Part shown: positions 23,951-37,376 of the stretch, piece by piece
Layout: every line of letters starts with the position of its first letter
Numbering within the stretch: position 1 is the first letter of the stretch
Assembly (NCBI RefSeq): GCF_031755915.1
Contig: NC_083389.1
Coordinates: 13,633,001-13,697,000, forward strand
DNA length: 64,000 nucleotides
Direction: 5' to 3'
Source: Ziziphus jujuba
Lineage: Eukaryota; Streptophyta; Magnoliopsida; Rosales; Rhamnaceae
The notes under the pieces: model-generated
Databases searched by the model: none
The model's input: the letters and a program-made list of their open reading frames with translations, nothing else
Told to the model about the DNA's origin: nothing
Position numbers and translations under genes: made by a program

Positions 23951-24857
23951 CTCATTTATGCTGTTTAACTATTTTCACTGCTTATTTGATGCTGAAAGAA
24001 AATCAAATTGTTAAAAAGCATGGTTTTTTTGAAAAAAAAAAAAAAAAGAAATTGGGTATTAGGCGTCGCATAGTACTGATTATGCGTCGCCTATTACTAT
24101 AATTAAAAAAAAAAAAAACTCTCTTGTTATTGTTTAAATATTTTAACTGGTTATTTGATGCTCAACTAAAATCCAATTGTTAAAAATGAAGGTTTAAAAA
24201 AAATATATATATAGGGTATTAGGCGAAGCATAAACATGATTATGCGTCGCCTATTACTAAAATTTAAAAAAAAAAAAACTCTTTTTATCTTGTTTAAATA
24301 TCTTCACTGGTTATTTGATGCTCCAACAAAATCAAATTGTTAAAAATGAAGGTTTTAAAAAACTATATGAAAAAAAAGGGTATCAGGCGACGCATAGGAT
24401 AGATTATGGGTCCTCTATTACTCTAATTGTTTTTAAAAAAAAACCTCTGTTTATCATCTTTAAATATTGTCACTGGTCATTTGATGCTAGAAGAAAATAA
24501 AATTGTTAAACAGGAAGATTTAAAAAAAAAAACACCTTCTCTAACTAGTTTAAATATTTTAACTGGTTATTTGATGCTGAGATAAAATCAGATTGATTAA
24601 AAAAATAAAAAAACAAAACTCATTTATGTTGTTTAACTATTTTCACTGCTTATTCGATGGTGGAAGAAAATCAAATTGTTAAAAAGCATGGTTTTTTTTA
24701 GAGAAAAAAAAAAAGAAATTGGGTATTAGGCGACGCATAGTACTGATTATGCGTCGCCTATTACTATAATTAAAAAAAAAAATTCTCTTGTTATTGTTTA
24801 AATATTTTAACTGGTTATTTGATGTTCAACTAAAATCCAATTGTTAAAAATGAAGGT

Positions 24858-24889
<32 letters not shown>

Positions 24890-27515
24890 GGTATTAGGCG
24901 ACGCATAATCATGATTATGCGTCCCCTATTATTAAAATTTAAAAAAAAAACTCTATTTATTTTGTTTAAATATCTTCACTGGTTATTTGATGCTCTAACA
25001 AAATTATATTGTTAAAAATGAAGGTTTTAAAAAACTATATGAAAAAAAAGGGTATCAGGCGACGCATAGGATAGATTATGCGTCGTTTATTACTCTAATT
25101 TAAAAAAAAAAAAAAACTCTGTTTATCATCTTTCAATATTGTCACTGGTCATTTGATGCTGGAAGAAAATAAAATTGTTAAACAGGAAGATTTAAAAAAA
25201 AAAACACCTTCTCTAACTAGTTTAAATATTTTAACTGGTTATTTGATGCTGAGATAAAATCAGATTGATTAAAAAAATAAAAAAACAAAACTCATTTATG
25301 TTGTTTAACTATTTTCACTGCTTATTCGATGGTGGAAGAAAATCAAATTGTTAAAAAGCATGGTTTTTTTGAGAGAAAAAAAAAAAAGAAATTGGGTATT
25401 AGGCGACGCATAGTACTGATTATGCGTCGCCTATTACTATAATTAAAAAAAAAAATTCTCTTGTTATTGTTTAAATATTTTAACTGGTTATTTGATGTTC
25501 AACTAAAATCCAATTGTTAAAAATGAAGGTTTAAAAAAAAAAAAATATATATATATATATAGGATATTAGGCGACGCATAATCATGATTATGCGTCCCCT
25601 ATTATTAAAATTAAAAAAAAAAACTCTATTTATTTTGTTTAAATATCTTCACTGGTTATTTGATGCTCTAACAAAATTATATTGTTAAAAATGAAGGTTT
25701 TAAAAAACTATATGAAAAAAAAGGGTATCAGGCGACGCATAGGATAGATTATGCGTCGTCTATTACTCTAATTTAAAAAAAAAAAAAACTCTGTTTATCA
25801 TCTTTAAATATTGTCACTGGTCAGTTGATGCTGGAAGAAAATAAAATTGTTAAACAGGAAGATTTTAAAAAAAAAAAACACCTTCTCTAACTAGTTTAAA
25901 TATTTTAACTGGTTATTTGATGCTGAGATAAAATCAGATTGATTAAAAAAATAAAAAAACAAAACTCATTTATGTTGTTTAACTATTTTCACTGCTTATT
26001 TAATGCTGGAAGAAAATCAAATTGTTAAAAAGCATGGTTTTTTTGAAAGAAAAAAAGAAAAAAAAAAGAAATTGGGTATTAGGCGACGCATAGTACTGAT
26101 TATGCGTCGCCTATTACTATAATTAAAAAAAAAAAACTCTCTTGTTATTGTTTAAATATTTTAACTGGTTATTTGATGCTCAACTAAAATCCAATTGTTA
26201 AAAATGAAGCTTTAAAAAAAATATATATATATATAGGGTATTAGGCGACGCATATTACTAAAATTAAAAAAAAAAAAAACTCTATTTATCTTGTTTAAAT
26301 ATCTTCACTGGTTATTTGATGCTCCAACAAAATCAAATTATTAAAAATGAAGGTTTTAAAAAACTATATGAAAAAAAAGGATATCTGGCGACGCATAGGA
26401 TAGATTATGCGTCGTCTATTACTCTAATTTTTTTTTTAAAAAAAACTCTGTTTATCATCTTTAAATATTGTCACCGGTCATTTGATGCTGGAAGAAAATA
26501 AAATTGTTAAACAGGCAGATTTAAAAAAAAAACACTTTCTCTAACTAGTTTAAATATTTTAACTGGTTATTTGATGCTGAGATAAAATCAGATTGATTAA
26601 AAAAATAAAAAAACAAAACTCATTTATGTTGTTTAACTATTTTCACTGCTTATTTGATGCTGGAAGAAAATCAAATTGTTAAAAAACATGGTTTTTTTGA
26701 AAGAAAAAAAAAAAAAAAAAGAAATTGGGTATTAGGCGACGCATAGTACTGATTATGCGTCGCCTATTACTATAATTAAAAAAAAAAAACTCTCTTGTTA
26801 TTGTTTAAATATTTTAACTGGTTATTTGATGCTCAACTAAAATCCTACTGTTAAAAATGATGGTTTAAAAAAATATATATATAGGGTATTAGGCGACGCA
26901 TATTACTAAAATTAAAAAAAAAAAAAACTCTATTTATCTTGTTTAAATATCTTCACTGGTTATTTGATGCTCCAACAAAATCAAATTGTTAAAAATGAAG
27001 ATTTTAAAAAACTATATGAAAAAAAAGGATATCTGGCGACGCATAGGATAGATTATGCGTCGTCTATTCCTCTAATTTTTTTAAAAAAAAATCTATTTAT
27101 CATCTTTAAATATTGTCACCGGTCATTTGATGCCGGAAGAAAATAAAATTCTTAAACAGGCAGATTTTAAAAGAAAAAACACCTTCTCTAAATAGTTTAA
27201 ATATTTTAACTGGTTATTTGATGCTGAGATAAAATCAGATTGATTAAAAAAATAAAAAAACAAAACTCATTTATGTTGTTTAACTATTTTCACTGCTTAT
27301 TTGATGCTGGAAGAAAATCAAATTGTTAAGAAGCATGGTTTTTTTGAAAGAAAAAAAAAAAAAGAAATTGGGTATTAGGCGACGCATAGTACTTATTATG
27401 CGTCGCCTATTACTATAATTTAAAAAATAAAAAAACTCTCTTGTTATTGTTTAAATATTTTAACTGGTTATTTGATGCTCAACTAAAATCCAATTGTTAA
27501 AAATTAAGGTTTAAA

Positions 27516-27546
<31 letters not shown>

Positions 27547-27947
27547 GGGTATTAGCCGACGCATAATTATGATTATGCGTCGCCTATTACTAAAATTAAA
27601 AAAAAAAAAACTCTATTTATCTTGTTTAAATATCTTCACTGGTTATTTGGTGCTCCAACAAAATTAAATTGTTAAAAATGAAGGTTTTAAAAAACTATAT
27701 GAAAAAAAAGGGTATCAAGCGACGCATAGGATAGTTTATGCGTCGTCTATTCCTCTAATTTTTAAAAAAAAAAATCTATTTATCATCTTTAAATATTGTC
27801 ACCGGTCATTTGATGCTGGAAGAAAATAAAATTGTTAAACAGGCAGATTTTAAAAAAAAAACACTTTCTCTAACTAGTTTAAATATTTTAACTGGTTATT
27901 TGATGCTGAGATAAAATCAGATTGATTAAAAAAATAAAAAAACAAAA
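23951..27947 (+). repeat. Units 23951-27266, with a block copied to 41.6-43.4 kb
   Basis: Units at 23951, 24619, 25291, 25965, 26619 and 27266. 23951 has ggcgtcgc in A and ggcgaagcataaac in B. 24619 and 25291 have 'attcgatggtgg' in A and gcgtcccc in B. 25965 and 26619 have 21-bp-deleted B palindromes. About 23500-25250 matches about 41650-43400 at an offset of 18150 bp, sharing 'ctctgcttatc', 'tgtccctggtc' and 'gggtcctctatt'. Confidence 0.83.
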
Positions 27948-28204
27948 CTCATTTATGTTGTTTAACTATTTTCACTGCTTATTTGATGCTGGAAGAAAAT
28001 CAAATTGTTAAAAAGCATGGTTTTTTTGAAAGAAAAAAAGAAAAAAAAAGAAATTGGGTATTAGGCGATGCATAGTACTTATTATGCGTCGCCTATTACT
28101 ATAATTAAAAAAAACAAAAAAACTCTCTTGTTATTGTTTAAATATTTTAACTGGTTATTTGATGCTCAACTAAAATCCAATTGTTAAAAATGAAGGTTTA
28201 AAAA

Positions 28205-28235
<31 letters not shown>

Positions 28236-30883
28236 GGGTATTAGGCGACACATAATCATGATTATGCGTCGCCTATTACTAAAATTAAAAAAAAAAAACT
28301 CTATTTATCTTGTTTAAATATCTTCACTGGTTATTTGATGCTCCAACAAAATCAAATTGTTAAAAATGAAGGTTTTAAAAAACTATATGAAAAAAAAGGG
28401 TATCAGGCGACGCATAGGATAGATTATGCTTCGTCTATTACTCTAATTTTTTTTAAAAAAAAACTCTATTTATCATCTTTAAATATTGTCACCGGTCATT
28501 TGATGCTGGAAGAAAATAAAATTGTTAAACAGGCAAATTTTAAAAAAAAAAAACACCTTCTCTAACTAATTTAAATATTTTAACTAGTTATTTGATGCTG
28601 AGATAAAATTAGATTGATTAAAAAAATAAAAAAACAAAACTCATTTATGCTGTTTAACTATTTTCACTGCTTATTTGATGCTGGAGGAAAATCAAATTGT
28701 TAAAAAGCATGGTTTTTTTGAAAAAAAAAAAAAAGAAATTGGGTATTAGGCGACGCATAGTACTGATTATGCGTCGCCTATTACTATAATTAAAAAAAAA
28801 AAACTCTCTTATTATTGTTTAAATATTTTAACTGGTTATTTGATGCTCAACTAAAATCCAATTGTTAAAAATGAAGGTTTAAAAAAAATATATATATATA
28901 TATAGGGTATTAGGCGACGCATAGTATTAAAAATTAAAAAAAAAAAAAACTCTATTTATCTTGTTTAAATATCTTCACTGGTTATTTGATGCTCCAACAA
29001 AATCAAATTATTAAAAATGAAGGTTTTAAAAAACTATATGAAAAAAAAGGATATCTGGCGACGCATAGGATAGATTATGCGTCGTCTATTGCTCTAATTG
29101 TTTTAAAAAAAAACTCTATTTATCATCTTTAAATATTGTCACCGGTCATTTGATTCTGGAAGAAATTAAAATTGTTAAACAGGTAGATTTTAAAAGAAAA
29201 AACACCTTCTCTAACTAGTTTAAATATTTTAACTGGTTATTTGATGCTGAGATAAAATCAGATTGATTAAAAAAATAAAAAAACAAAACTCATTTATGTT
29301 GTTTAACTATTTTCACTGCTTATTTGATGCTGCAAGAAAGTCAAATTGTTAAAAAGCATGGTTTTTTTGAAAGAAAAAAAAAAATTGGGTATTAGGCGAC
29401 GCATAGTACTGATTATGCGTCGCCTATTACTATAATTAAAAAAAAAAAACTCTCTTGTTATTGTTTAAATATTTTAACTGGTTATTTGATGCTCAACTAA
29501 AATCCAATTGTTAAAAATGAAGGTTTAAAAAAAAAATATATATATATATATAGGGTATTAGGCGACGCATAATCATGATTATGCGTCGCCTATTACTAAA
29601 ATTAAAAAAAAAAAAAAAATTCTATTTATCTTGTTTAAATAGCTTCACTGGTTATTTGATGCTCCAACAAAATTAAATTGTTAAAAATGAAGGTTTTAAA
29701 AAACTATATGAAAAAAAAGGGTATCAGGCGACGCATAGGATAGATTATGCGTCGTCTATTACTCTAATTTTTTTTTTAAAAAAAATCTATTTATCATCTT
29801 TAAATATTGTCACCGGTCATTTGATGCTGGAAGAAAATAAAATTGTTAAACAGGCAGATTTAAAAAAAAAAACACTTTCTCTAACTAGTTTAAATATTTT
29901 AACTGGTTATTTGATGCTGAGATAAAATCAGATTGATTAAAAAAATAAAAAAACAAAACTCATTTATGTTGTTTAACTATTTTCACTGCTTATTTGATGC
30001 TGGAAGAAAATCAAATTGTTAAAAAGCATGGTTTTTTTGAAAGAAAAAAAGAAAAAAAAAGAAATTGGGTATTAGGCGACGCATAGTACTGATTATGCGT
30101 CGCCTATTACTATAATTAAAAAAAAAAAAAAACTCTCTTGTTATTGTTTAAATATTTTAACTGGTTATTTGATGCTCAACTAAAATCCAATTGTTAAAAA
30201 TGAAGGTTTAAAAAAATATATATATAGGGTATTAGGCGACGCATAATCATGATTATGCGTCGCCTATTACTAAAATTAAAAAAAAAAAAAAAACTCTATT
30301 TATCTTGTTTAAATATCTTCACTGGTTATTTGATGCTCCAACAAAATCAAATTGTTAAAAATGAAGGTTTTAAAAAACTATATGAAAAAAAAGGGTATCA
30401 GGCGACGCGTAAGATAGATTATGCTTCATCTATTCCTCTAATTTTTTTTAAAAAAAAACTCTATTTATCATCTTTAAATATTGTCACCGGTCATTTGATG
30501 CTGGAAGAAAATAAAATTGTTAAACAGGCATTTTTTAAAAAAAAAAACACCTTCTCTAACTAGTTTAAATATTTTAACTGGTTATTTGATACTGAGATAA
30601 AATCAGATTGATTAAAAAAATAAAAAAACAAAACTCATTTATGTTGTTTAACTATTTTCACTGCTTATTTGATGCTGGAAGAAAATCAAATTGTTAAGAA
30701 GCATGGTTTTTTTGAAAGAAAAAAAAAAAAAAGAAATTGGGTATTAGGCGACGCATAGTACTTATTATGCGTCGCCTATTACTATAATTAAAAAAAACAA
30801 AAAAACTCTCTTGTTATTGTTTAAATATTTTAACTGGTTATTTGATGCTCAACTAAAATCCAATTGTTAAAAATGAAGGTTTA

Positions 30884-30923
<40 letters not shown>

Positions 30924-31322
30924 TTAGGCGACACATAATCATGATTATGCGTCGCCTATTACTAAAATTAAAAAAAAAAAAACTCTATTTATCTTGTTTA
31001 AATATCTTCACTGGTTATTTGATGCTCCAACAAAATCAAATTGTTAAAAATGAAGGTTTTAAAAAACTATATGAAAAAAAAGGGTATCAGGCGACGCATA
31101 GGATAGATTATGCTTCGTCTATTACTCTAATTTTTTTTTAAAAAAAACTCTATTTATCATCTTTAAATATTGTCACCGGTCATTTGATGCTGGAAGAAAA
31201 TAAAATTGTTAAACAGGCATTTTTTAAAAAAAAAAGCACCTTCTCTAACTAGTTTAAATATTTTAACTGGTTATTTGATACTGAGATAAAATCAGATTGA
31301 TTAAAAAAATAAAAAAACAAAA
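27948..31322 (+). repeat. Units 27948-30634, source/partner of blocks at 33 and 36 kb
   Basis: Units at 27948, 28640, 29289, 29959 and 30634. The B palindrome of 28640 is replaced by ggcgacgcatagtattaaa (28913), an allele seen only once more, at 33649. 'aaatagcttcac' (about 29640) recurs only near 34375. The unit at 30634 has 'gttaagaagc' in A and gacacataatc in B, with a long TA run of about 27 bp. Confidence 0.83.
30892..30918. repeat. Longest-class (TA)n run in a B subunit
   Basis: About 27 bp of alternating TA between an A-run and 'gggtattagg'. Every B has such a run, from about 11 bp upward. The A-run/TA-run boundary and the total length both vary between otherwise near-identical copies, as expected for slippage-prone microsatellites. 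Confidence 0.85.
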
Positions 31323-31449
31323 CTCATTTATGTTGTTTAACTATTTTCACTGCTTATTTGATGCTGGAAGAAAATCAAATTGTTAAGAAGCATGGTTTTT
31401 TTGAAAGAAAAAAAAAAAAAAGAAATTGGGTATTAGGCGACGCATAGTA

Positions 31450-32256
31450 CTTATTATGCGTCGCCTATTACTATAATTTAAAAAAAAAAAAAACTCTCTT
31501 GTTATTGTTTAAATATTTTAACTGGTTATTTGATGCTCAACTAAAATCCAATTGTTAAAAATGAAGGTTTAAAAAAAAAAAATATATATATATATATATA
31601 TAGGGTATTAGCCGACGCATAATCATGATTATGCGTCGCCTATTACTAAAATTAAAAAAAAAAAAACTCTATTTATCTTGTTTAAATATCTTCACTGGTT
31701 ATTTGATGCTCCAACAAAATCAAATTGTTAAAAATGAAGGTTTTAAAAAACTATATGAAAAAAAAGGGTATCAGGCGACGCGTAGGATAGATTATGCTTC
31801 ATCTATTCCTCTAATTTTTTTTAAAAAAAAACTCTATTTATCATATTTAAATATTGTCACCGGTCATTTGATGCTGGAAGAAAATAAAATTGTTAAACAG
31901 GCATTTTTTAAAAAAAAAAAACACCTTCTCTAACTAGTTTAAATATTTTAACTGGTTATTTGATACTGAGATAAAATCAGATTGATTAAAAAAATAAACA
32001 AACAAAACTCATTTATGTTGTTTAACTATTTTCACTGCTTATTTGATGCTGGAAGAAAATCAAATTGTTAAGAAGCATGGTTTTTTTGAAAGAAAAAAAA
32101 AAGAAAGAAATTGGGTATTAGGCGACGCATAGTACTTATTATGCGTCGCCTATTACTATAATTTAAAAAAAAAAAAAACTCTCTTGTTATTGTTTAAATA
32201 TTTTAACTGGTTATTTGATGCTCAACTAAAATCCAATTGTTAAAAATGAAGGTTTA

Positions 32257-32287
<31 letters not shown>

Positions 32288-32819
32288 GGGTATTAGCCGA
32301 CGCATAATCATGATTATGCGTCGCCTATTACTAAAATTAAAAAAAAAAAAACTCTATTTATCTTGTTTAAATATCTTCACTGGTTATTTGATGCTCCAAC
32401 AAAATCAAATTGTTAAAAATGAAGGTTTTAAAAAACTATATGAAAAAAAAGGGTATCAGGCGACGCGTAGGATAGATTATGCTTCATCTATTCCTCTAAT
32501 TTTTTTTAAAAAAAAACTCTATTTATCATATTTAAATATTGTCACCGGTCATTTGATGCTGGAAGAAAATAAAATTGTTAAACAGGCATTTTTTAAAAAA
32601 AAAAAACACCTTCTCTAACTAGTTTAAATATTTTAACTGGTTATTTGATACTGAGATAAAATCAGATTGATTAAAAAAATAAACAAACAAAACTCATTTA
32701 TGTTGTTTAACTATTTTCACTGCTTATTTGATGCTGGAAGAAAATCAAATTGTTAAGAAGCATGGTTTTTTTGAAAGAAAAAAAAAAGAAAGAAATTGGG
32801 TATTAGGCGACGCATAGTA
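31450..32819 (+). repeat. Two near-identical adjacent units, 685-bp offset
   Basis: Marker pairs 685 bp apart are 'catatttaaat' in D (31843 and 32528), 'aaataaacaaac' in E (about 31993 and 32678), gccgacgc in B (about 31613 and 32298) and gcgacgcgtagg in C. The C-D open frames at 31625 and 32310 are identical in translation. I place this among the youngest duplications in the window; exact ends are uncertain by tens of bases. Confidence 0.82.
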
Positions 32820-35800
32820 CTTATTATGCGTCGCCTATTACTATAATTAAAAAAAAGAAAAAAACTCTCTTGTTATTGTTTAAATATTTTAACTGGTTAT
32901 TTGATGCTCAACTAAAATCCAATTGTTAAAAATGAAGGTTTAAAAAAAAAATATATATATATATATATATAGGGTATTAGGCGACACATAATCATGATTA
33001 TGCGTCGCCTATTACTAAAATTAAAAAAAAAAAAACTCTATTTATCTTGTTTAAATATCTTCACTGGTTATTTGATGCTCCAACAAAATCAAATTGTTAA
33101 AAATGAAGGTTTTAAAAAACTATATGAAAAAAAAGGGTATCAGGCGACGCATAGGATAGATTATGCTTCGTCTATTACTCTAATTTTTTTTAAAAAAAAA
33201 CTCTATTTATCATCTTTAAATATTGTCACCGGTCATTTGATGCTGGAAGAAAATAAAATTGTTAAACAGGCAAATTTTAAAAAAAAAAAACACCTTCTCT
33301 AACTAATTTAAATATTTTAACTAGTTATTTGATGCTGAGATAAAATTAGATTGATTAAAAAAATAAAAAAACAAAACTCATTTATGCTGTTTAACTATTT
33401 TCACTGCTTATTTGATGCTGGAGGAAAATCAAATTGTTAAAAAGCATGGTTTTTTTGAAAAAAAAAAAAAAGAAATTGGGTATTAGGCGACGCATAGTAC
33501 TGATTATGCGTCGCCTATTACTATAATTAAAAAAAAAAACTCTCTTATTATTGTTTAAATATTTTAACTGGTTATTTGATGCTCAACTAAAATCCAATTG
33601 TTAAAAATGAAGGTTTAAAAAAAAAATATATATATATATAGGGTATTAGGCGACGCATAGTATTAAAAATTAAAAAAAAAAAAAACTCTATTTATCTTGT
33701 TTAAATATCTTCACTGGTTATTTGATGCTCCAACAAAATCAAATTATTAAAAATGAAGGTTTTAAAAAACTATATGAAAAAAAAGGATATCTGGCGACGC
33801 ATAGGATAGATTATGCGTCGTCTATTGCTCTAATTGTTTTAAAAAAAAACTCTATTTATCATCTTTAAATATTGTCACCGGTCATTTGATTCTGGAAGAA
33901 ATTAAAATTGTTAAACAGGTAGATTTTAAAAGAAAAAACACCTTCTCTAACTAGTTTAAATATTTTAACTGGTTATTTGATGCTGAGATAAAATCAGATT
34001 GATTAAAAAAATAAAAAAACAAAACTCATTTATGTTGTTTAACTATTTTCACTGCTTATTTGATGCTGCAAGAAAGTCAAATTGTTAAAAAGCATGGTTT
34101 TTTTGAAAGAAAAAAAAAATTGGGTATTAGGCGACGCATAGTACTGATTATGCGTCGCCTATTACTATAATTAAAAAAAAAAAACTCTCTTGTTATTGTT
34201 TAAATATTTTAACTGGTTATTTGATGCTCAACTAAAATCCAATTGTTAAAAATGAAGGTTTAAAAAAAATATATATATATATATATAGGGTATTAGGCGA
34301 CGCATAATCATGATTATGCGTCGCCTATTACTAAAATTAAAAAAAAAAAAAAAATTCTATTTATCTTGTTTAAATAGCTTCACTGGTTATTTGATGCTCC
34401 AACAAAATTAAATTGTTAAAAATGAAGGTTTTAAAAAACTATATGAAAAAAAAGGGTATCAGGTGACGCATAGGATAGATTATGCGTCGTCTATTACTCT
34501 AATTTTTTTTTAAAATAAAATCTATTTATCATCTTTAAATATTGTCACCGGTCATTTGATGCTGGAAGAAAATAAAATTGTTAAACAGGCAGATTTAAAA
34601 AAAAAAAACACTTTCTCTAACTAGTTTAAATATTTTAACTGGTTATTTGATGCTGAGATAAAATCAGATTGATTAAAAAAATAAAAAAACAAAACTCATT
34701 TATGTTGTTTAACTATTTTCACTGCTTATTTGATGCTGGAAGAAAATCAAATTGTTAAAAAGCATGGTTTTTTTGAAAGAAAAAAAAAAAAAAAAAGAAA
34801 TTGGGTATTAGGCGACGCATAGTACTGATTATGCGTCGCCTATTACTATAATTAAAAAAAACAAAACTCTCTTGTTATTGTTTAAATATTTTAACTGGTT
34901 ATTTGATGCTCAACTAAAATCCTACTGTTAAAAATGATGGTTTAAAAAAATATATATATAGGGTATTAGGCGACGCATATTACTAAAATTAAAAAAAAAA
35001 AAACTCTATTTATCTTGTCTAAATATCTTCACTGGTTATTTGATGCTCCAACAAAATCAAATTGTTAAAAATGAAGGTTTTAAAAAACTATATGAAAAAA
35101 AAGGATATCTGGCGACGCATAGGATAGATTATGCGTCGTCTATTCCTCTAATTTTTTTAAAAAAAAATCTATTTATCATCTTTAAATATTGTCACCGGTC
35201 ATTTGATGCCGGAAGAAAATAAAATTCTTAAACAGGGAGATTTTAAAAGAAAAAACACCTTCTCTAACTAGTTTAAATATTTTAACTGGTTATTTGATGC
35301 TGAGATAAAATCAGATTGATTAAAAAAATAAAAAAACAAAACTCATTTATGTTGTTTAACTATTTTCACTGCTTATTTGATGCTGCAAGAAAGTCAAATT
35401 GTTAAAAAGCATGGTTTTTTTGAAAGAAAAAAAAAAAATTGGGTATTAGGCGACGCATAGTACTGATTATGCGTCGCCTATTACTATAATTAAAAAAAAA
35501 AACTCTCTTATTATTGTTTAAATATTTTAACTGGTTATTTGATGCTCAACTAAAATCCAATTGTTAAAAATGAAGGTTTAAAAAAAAAATATATATATAT
35601 ATATATAGGGTATTAGGCGACGCATAATCATGATTATGCGTCGCCTATTACTAAAATTAAAAAAAAAAAAAATTCTATTTATCTTGTTTAAATATCTTCA
35701 CTGGTTATTTGATGCTCCAACAAAATTAAATTGTTAAAAATGAAGGTTTTAAAAAACTATATGAAAAAAAAGGGTATCAGGCGACGCATAGGATAGATTA

Positions 35801-36938
35801 TGCGTCGTCTATTACTCTAATTTTTTTTTAAAAAAAAATCTATTTATCATCTTTAAATATTGTCACCGGTCATTTGATGCTGGAAGAAAATAAAATTGTT
35901 AAACAGGCAGATTTAAAAAAAAAAACACTTTCTCTAACTAGTTTAAATATTTTAACTGGTTATTTGATGCTGAGATAAAATCAGATTGATTAAAAAAATA
36001 AAAAAACAAAACTCATTTATGTTGTTTAACTATTTTCACTGCTTATTTGATGCTGGAAGAAAATCAAATTGTTAAAAAGCATGGTTTTTTTGAAAGAAAA
36101 AAAGAAAAAAAAAGAAATTGGGTATTAGGCGACGCATAGTACTGATTATGCGTCGCCTATTACTATAATTAAAAAAAAAAAAAAACTCTCTTGTTATTGT
36201 TTAAATATTTTAACTGGTTATTTGATGCTCAACTAAAATCCAATTGTTAAAAATGAAGGTTTAAAAAAATATATATATAGGGTATTAGGCGACGCATAAT
36301 CATGATTATGCGTCGCCTATTACTAAAATTAAAAAAAAAAAAAACTCTATTTATCTTGTTTAAATATCTTCACTGGTTATTTGATGCTCCAACAAAATCA
36401 AATTGTTAAAAATGAAGGTTTTAAAAAACTATATGAAAAAAAAGGGTATCAGGCGACGCGTAAGATAGATTATGCTTCATCTATTCCTCTAATTTTTTTT
36501 AAAAAAAAACTCTATTTATCATCTTTAAATATTGTCACCGGTCATTTGATGCTGGAAGAAAATAAAATTGTTAAACAGGCATTTTTTAAAAAAAAAAACA
36601 CCTTCTCTAACTAGTTTAAATATTTTAACTGGTTATTTGATACTGAGATAAAATCAGATTGATTAAAAAAATAAAAAAACAAAACTCATTTATGTTGTTT
36701 AACTATTTTCACTGCTTATTTGATGCTGGAAGAAAATCAAATTGTTAAGAAGCATGGTTTTTTTGAAAGAAAAAAAAAAAAAAGAAATTGGGTATTAGGC
36801 GACGCATAGTACTTATTATGCGTCGCCTATTACTATAATTAAAAAAAACAAAAAAACTCTCTTGTTATTGTTTAAATATTTTAACTGGTTATTTGATGCT
36901 CAACTAAAATCCAATTGTTAAAAATGAAGGTTTAAAAA

Positions 36939-36969
<31 letters not shown>

Positions 36970-37376
36970 TAGGGTATTAGGCGACACATAATCATGATTA
37001 TGCGTCGCCTATTACTAAAATTAAAAAAAAAAAAACTCTATTTATCTTGTTTAAATATCTTCACTGGTTATTTGATGCTCCAACAAAATCAAATTGTTAA
37101 AAATGAAGGTTTTAAAAAACTATATGAAAAAAAAGGGTATCAGGCGACGCATAGGATAGATTATGCTTCGTCTATTACTCTAATTTTTTTTAAAAAAAAA
37201 CTCTATTTATCATCTTTAAATATTGTCACCGGTCATTTGATGCTGGAAGAAAATAAAATTGTTAAACAGGCAAATTTTAAAAAAAAAAAACACCTTCTCT
37301 AACTAATTTAAATATTTTAACTAGTTATTTGATGCTGATATAAAATTAGATTGATTAAAAAAATAAAAAAACAAAA
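32820..37376 (+). repeat. Units 32693-36685, copies of 28.2-30.9 kb and 18.5-19.4 kb variants
   Basis: Units at 33377, 34025, 34695, 35342, 36012 and 36685, plus most of the unit at 32693. About 32950-34430 matches 28215-29695 at an offset of 4737 bp, and about 35650-36950 matches 29600-30900 at an offset near 6052 bp ('gcgacgcgtaagatag' in C of both). The last 21-bp-deleted B palindrome of the window is at 34969. Confidence 0.82.
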
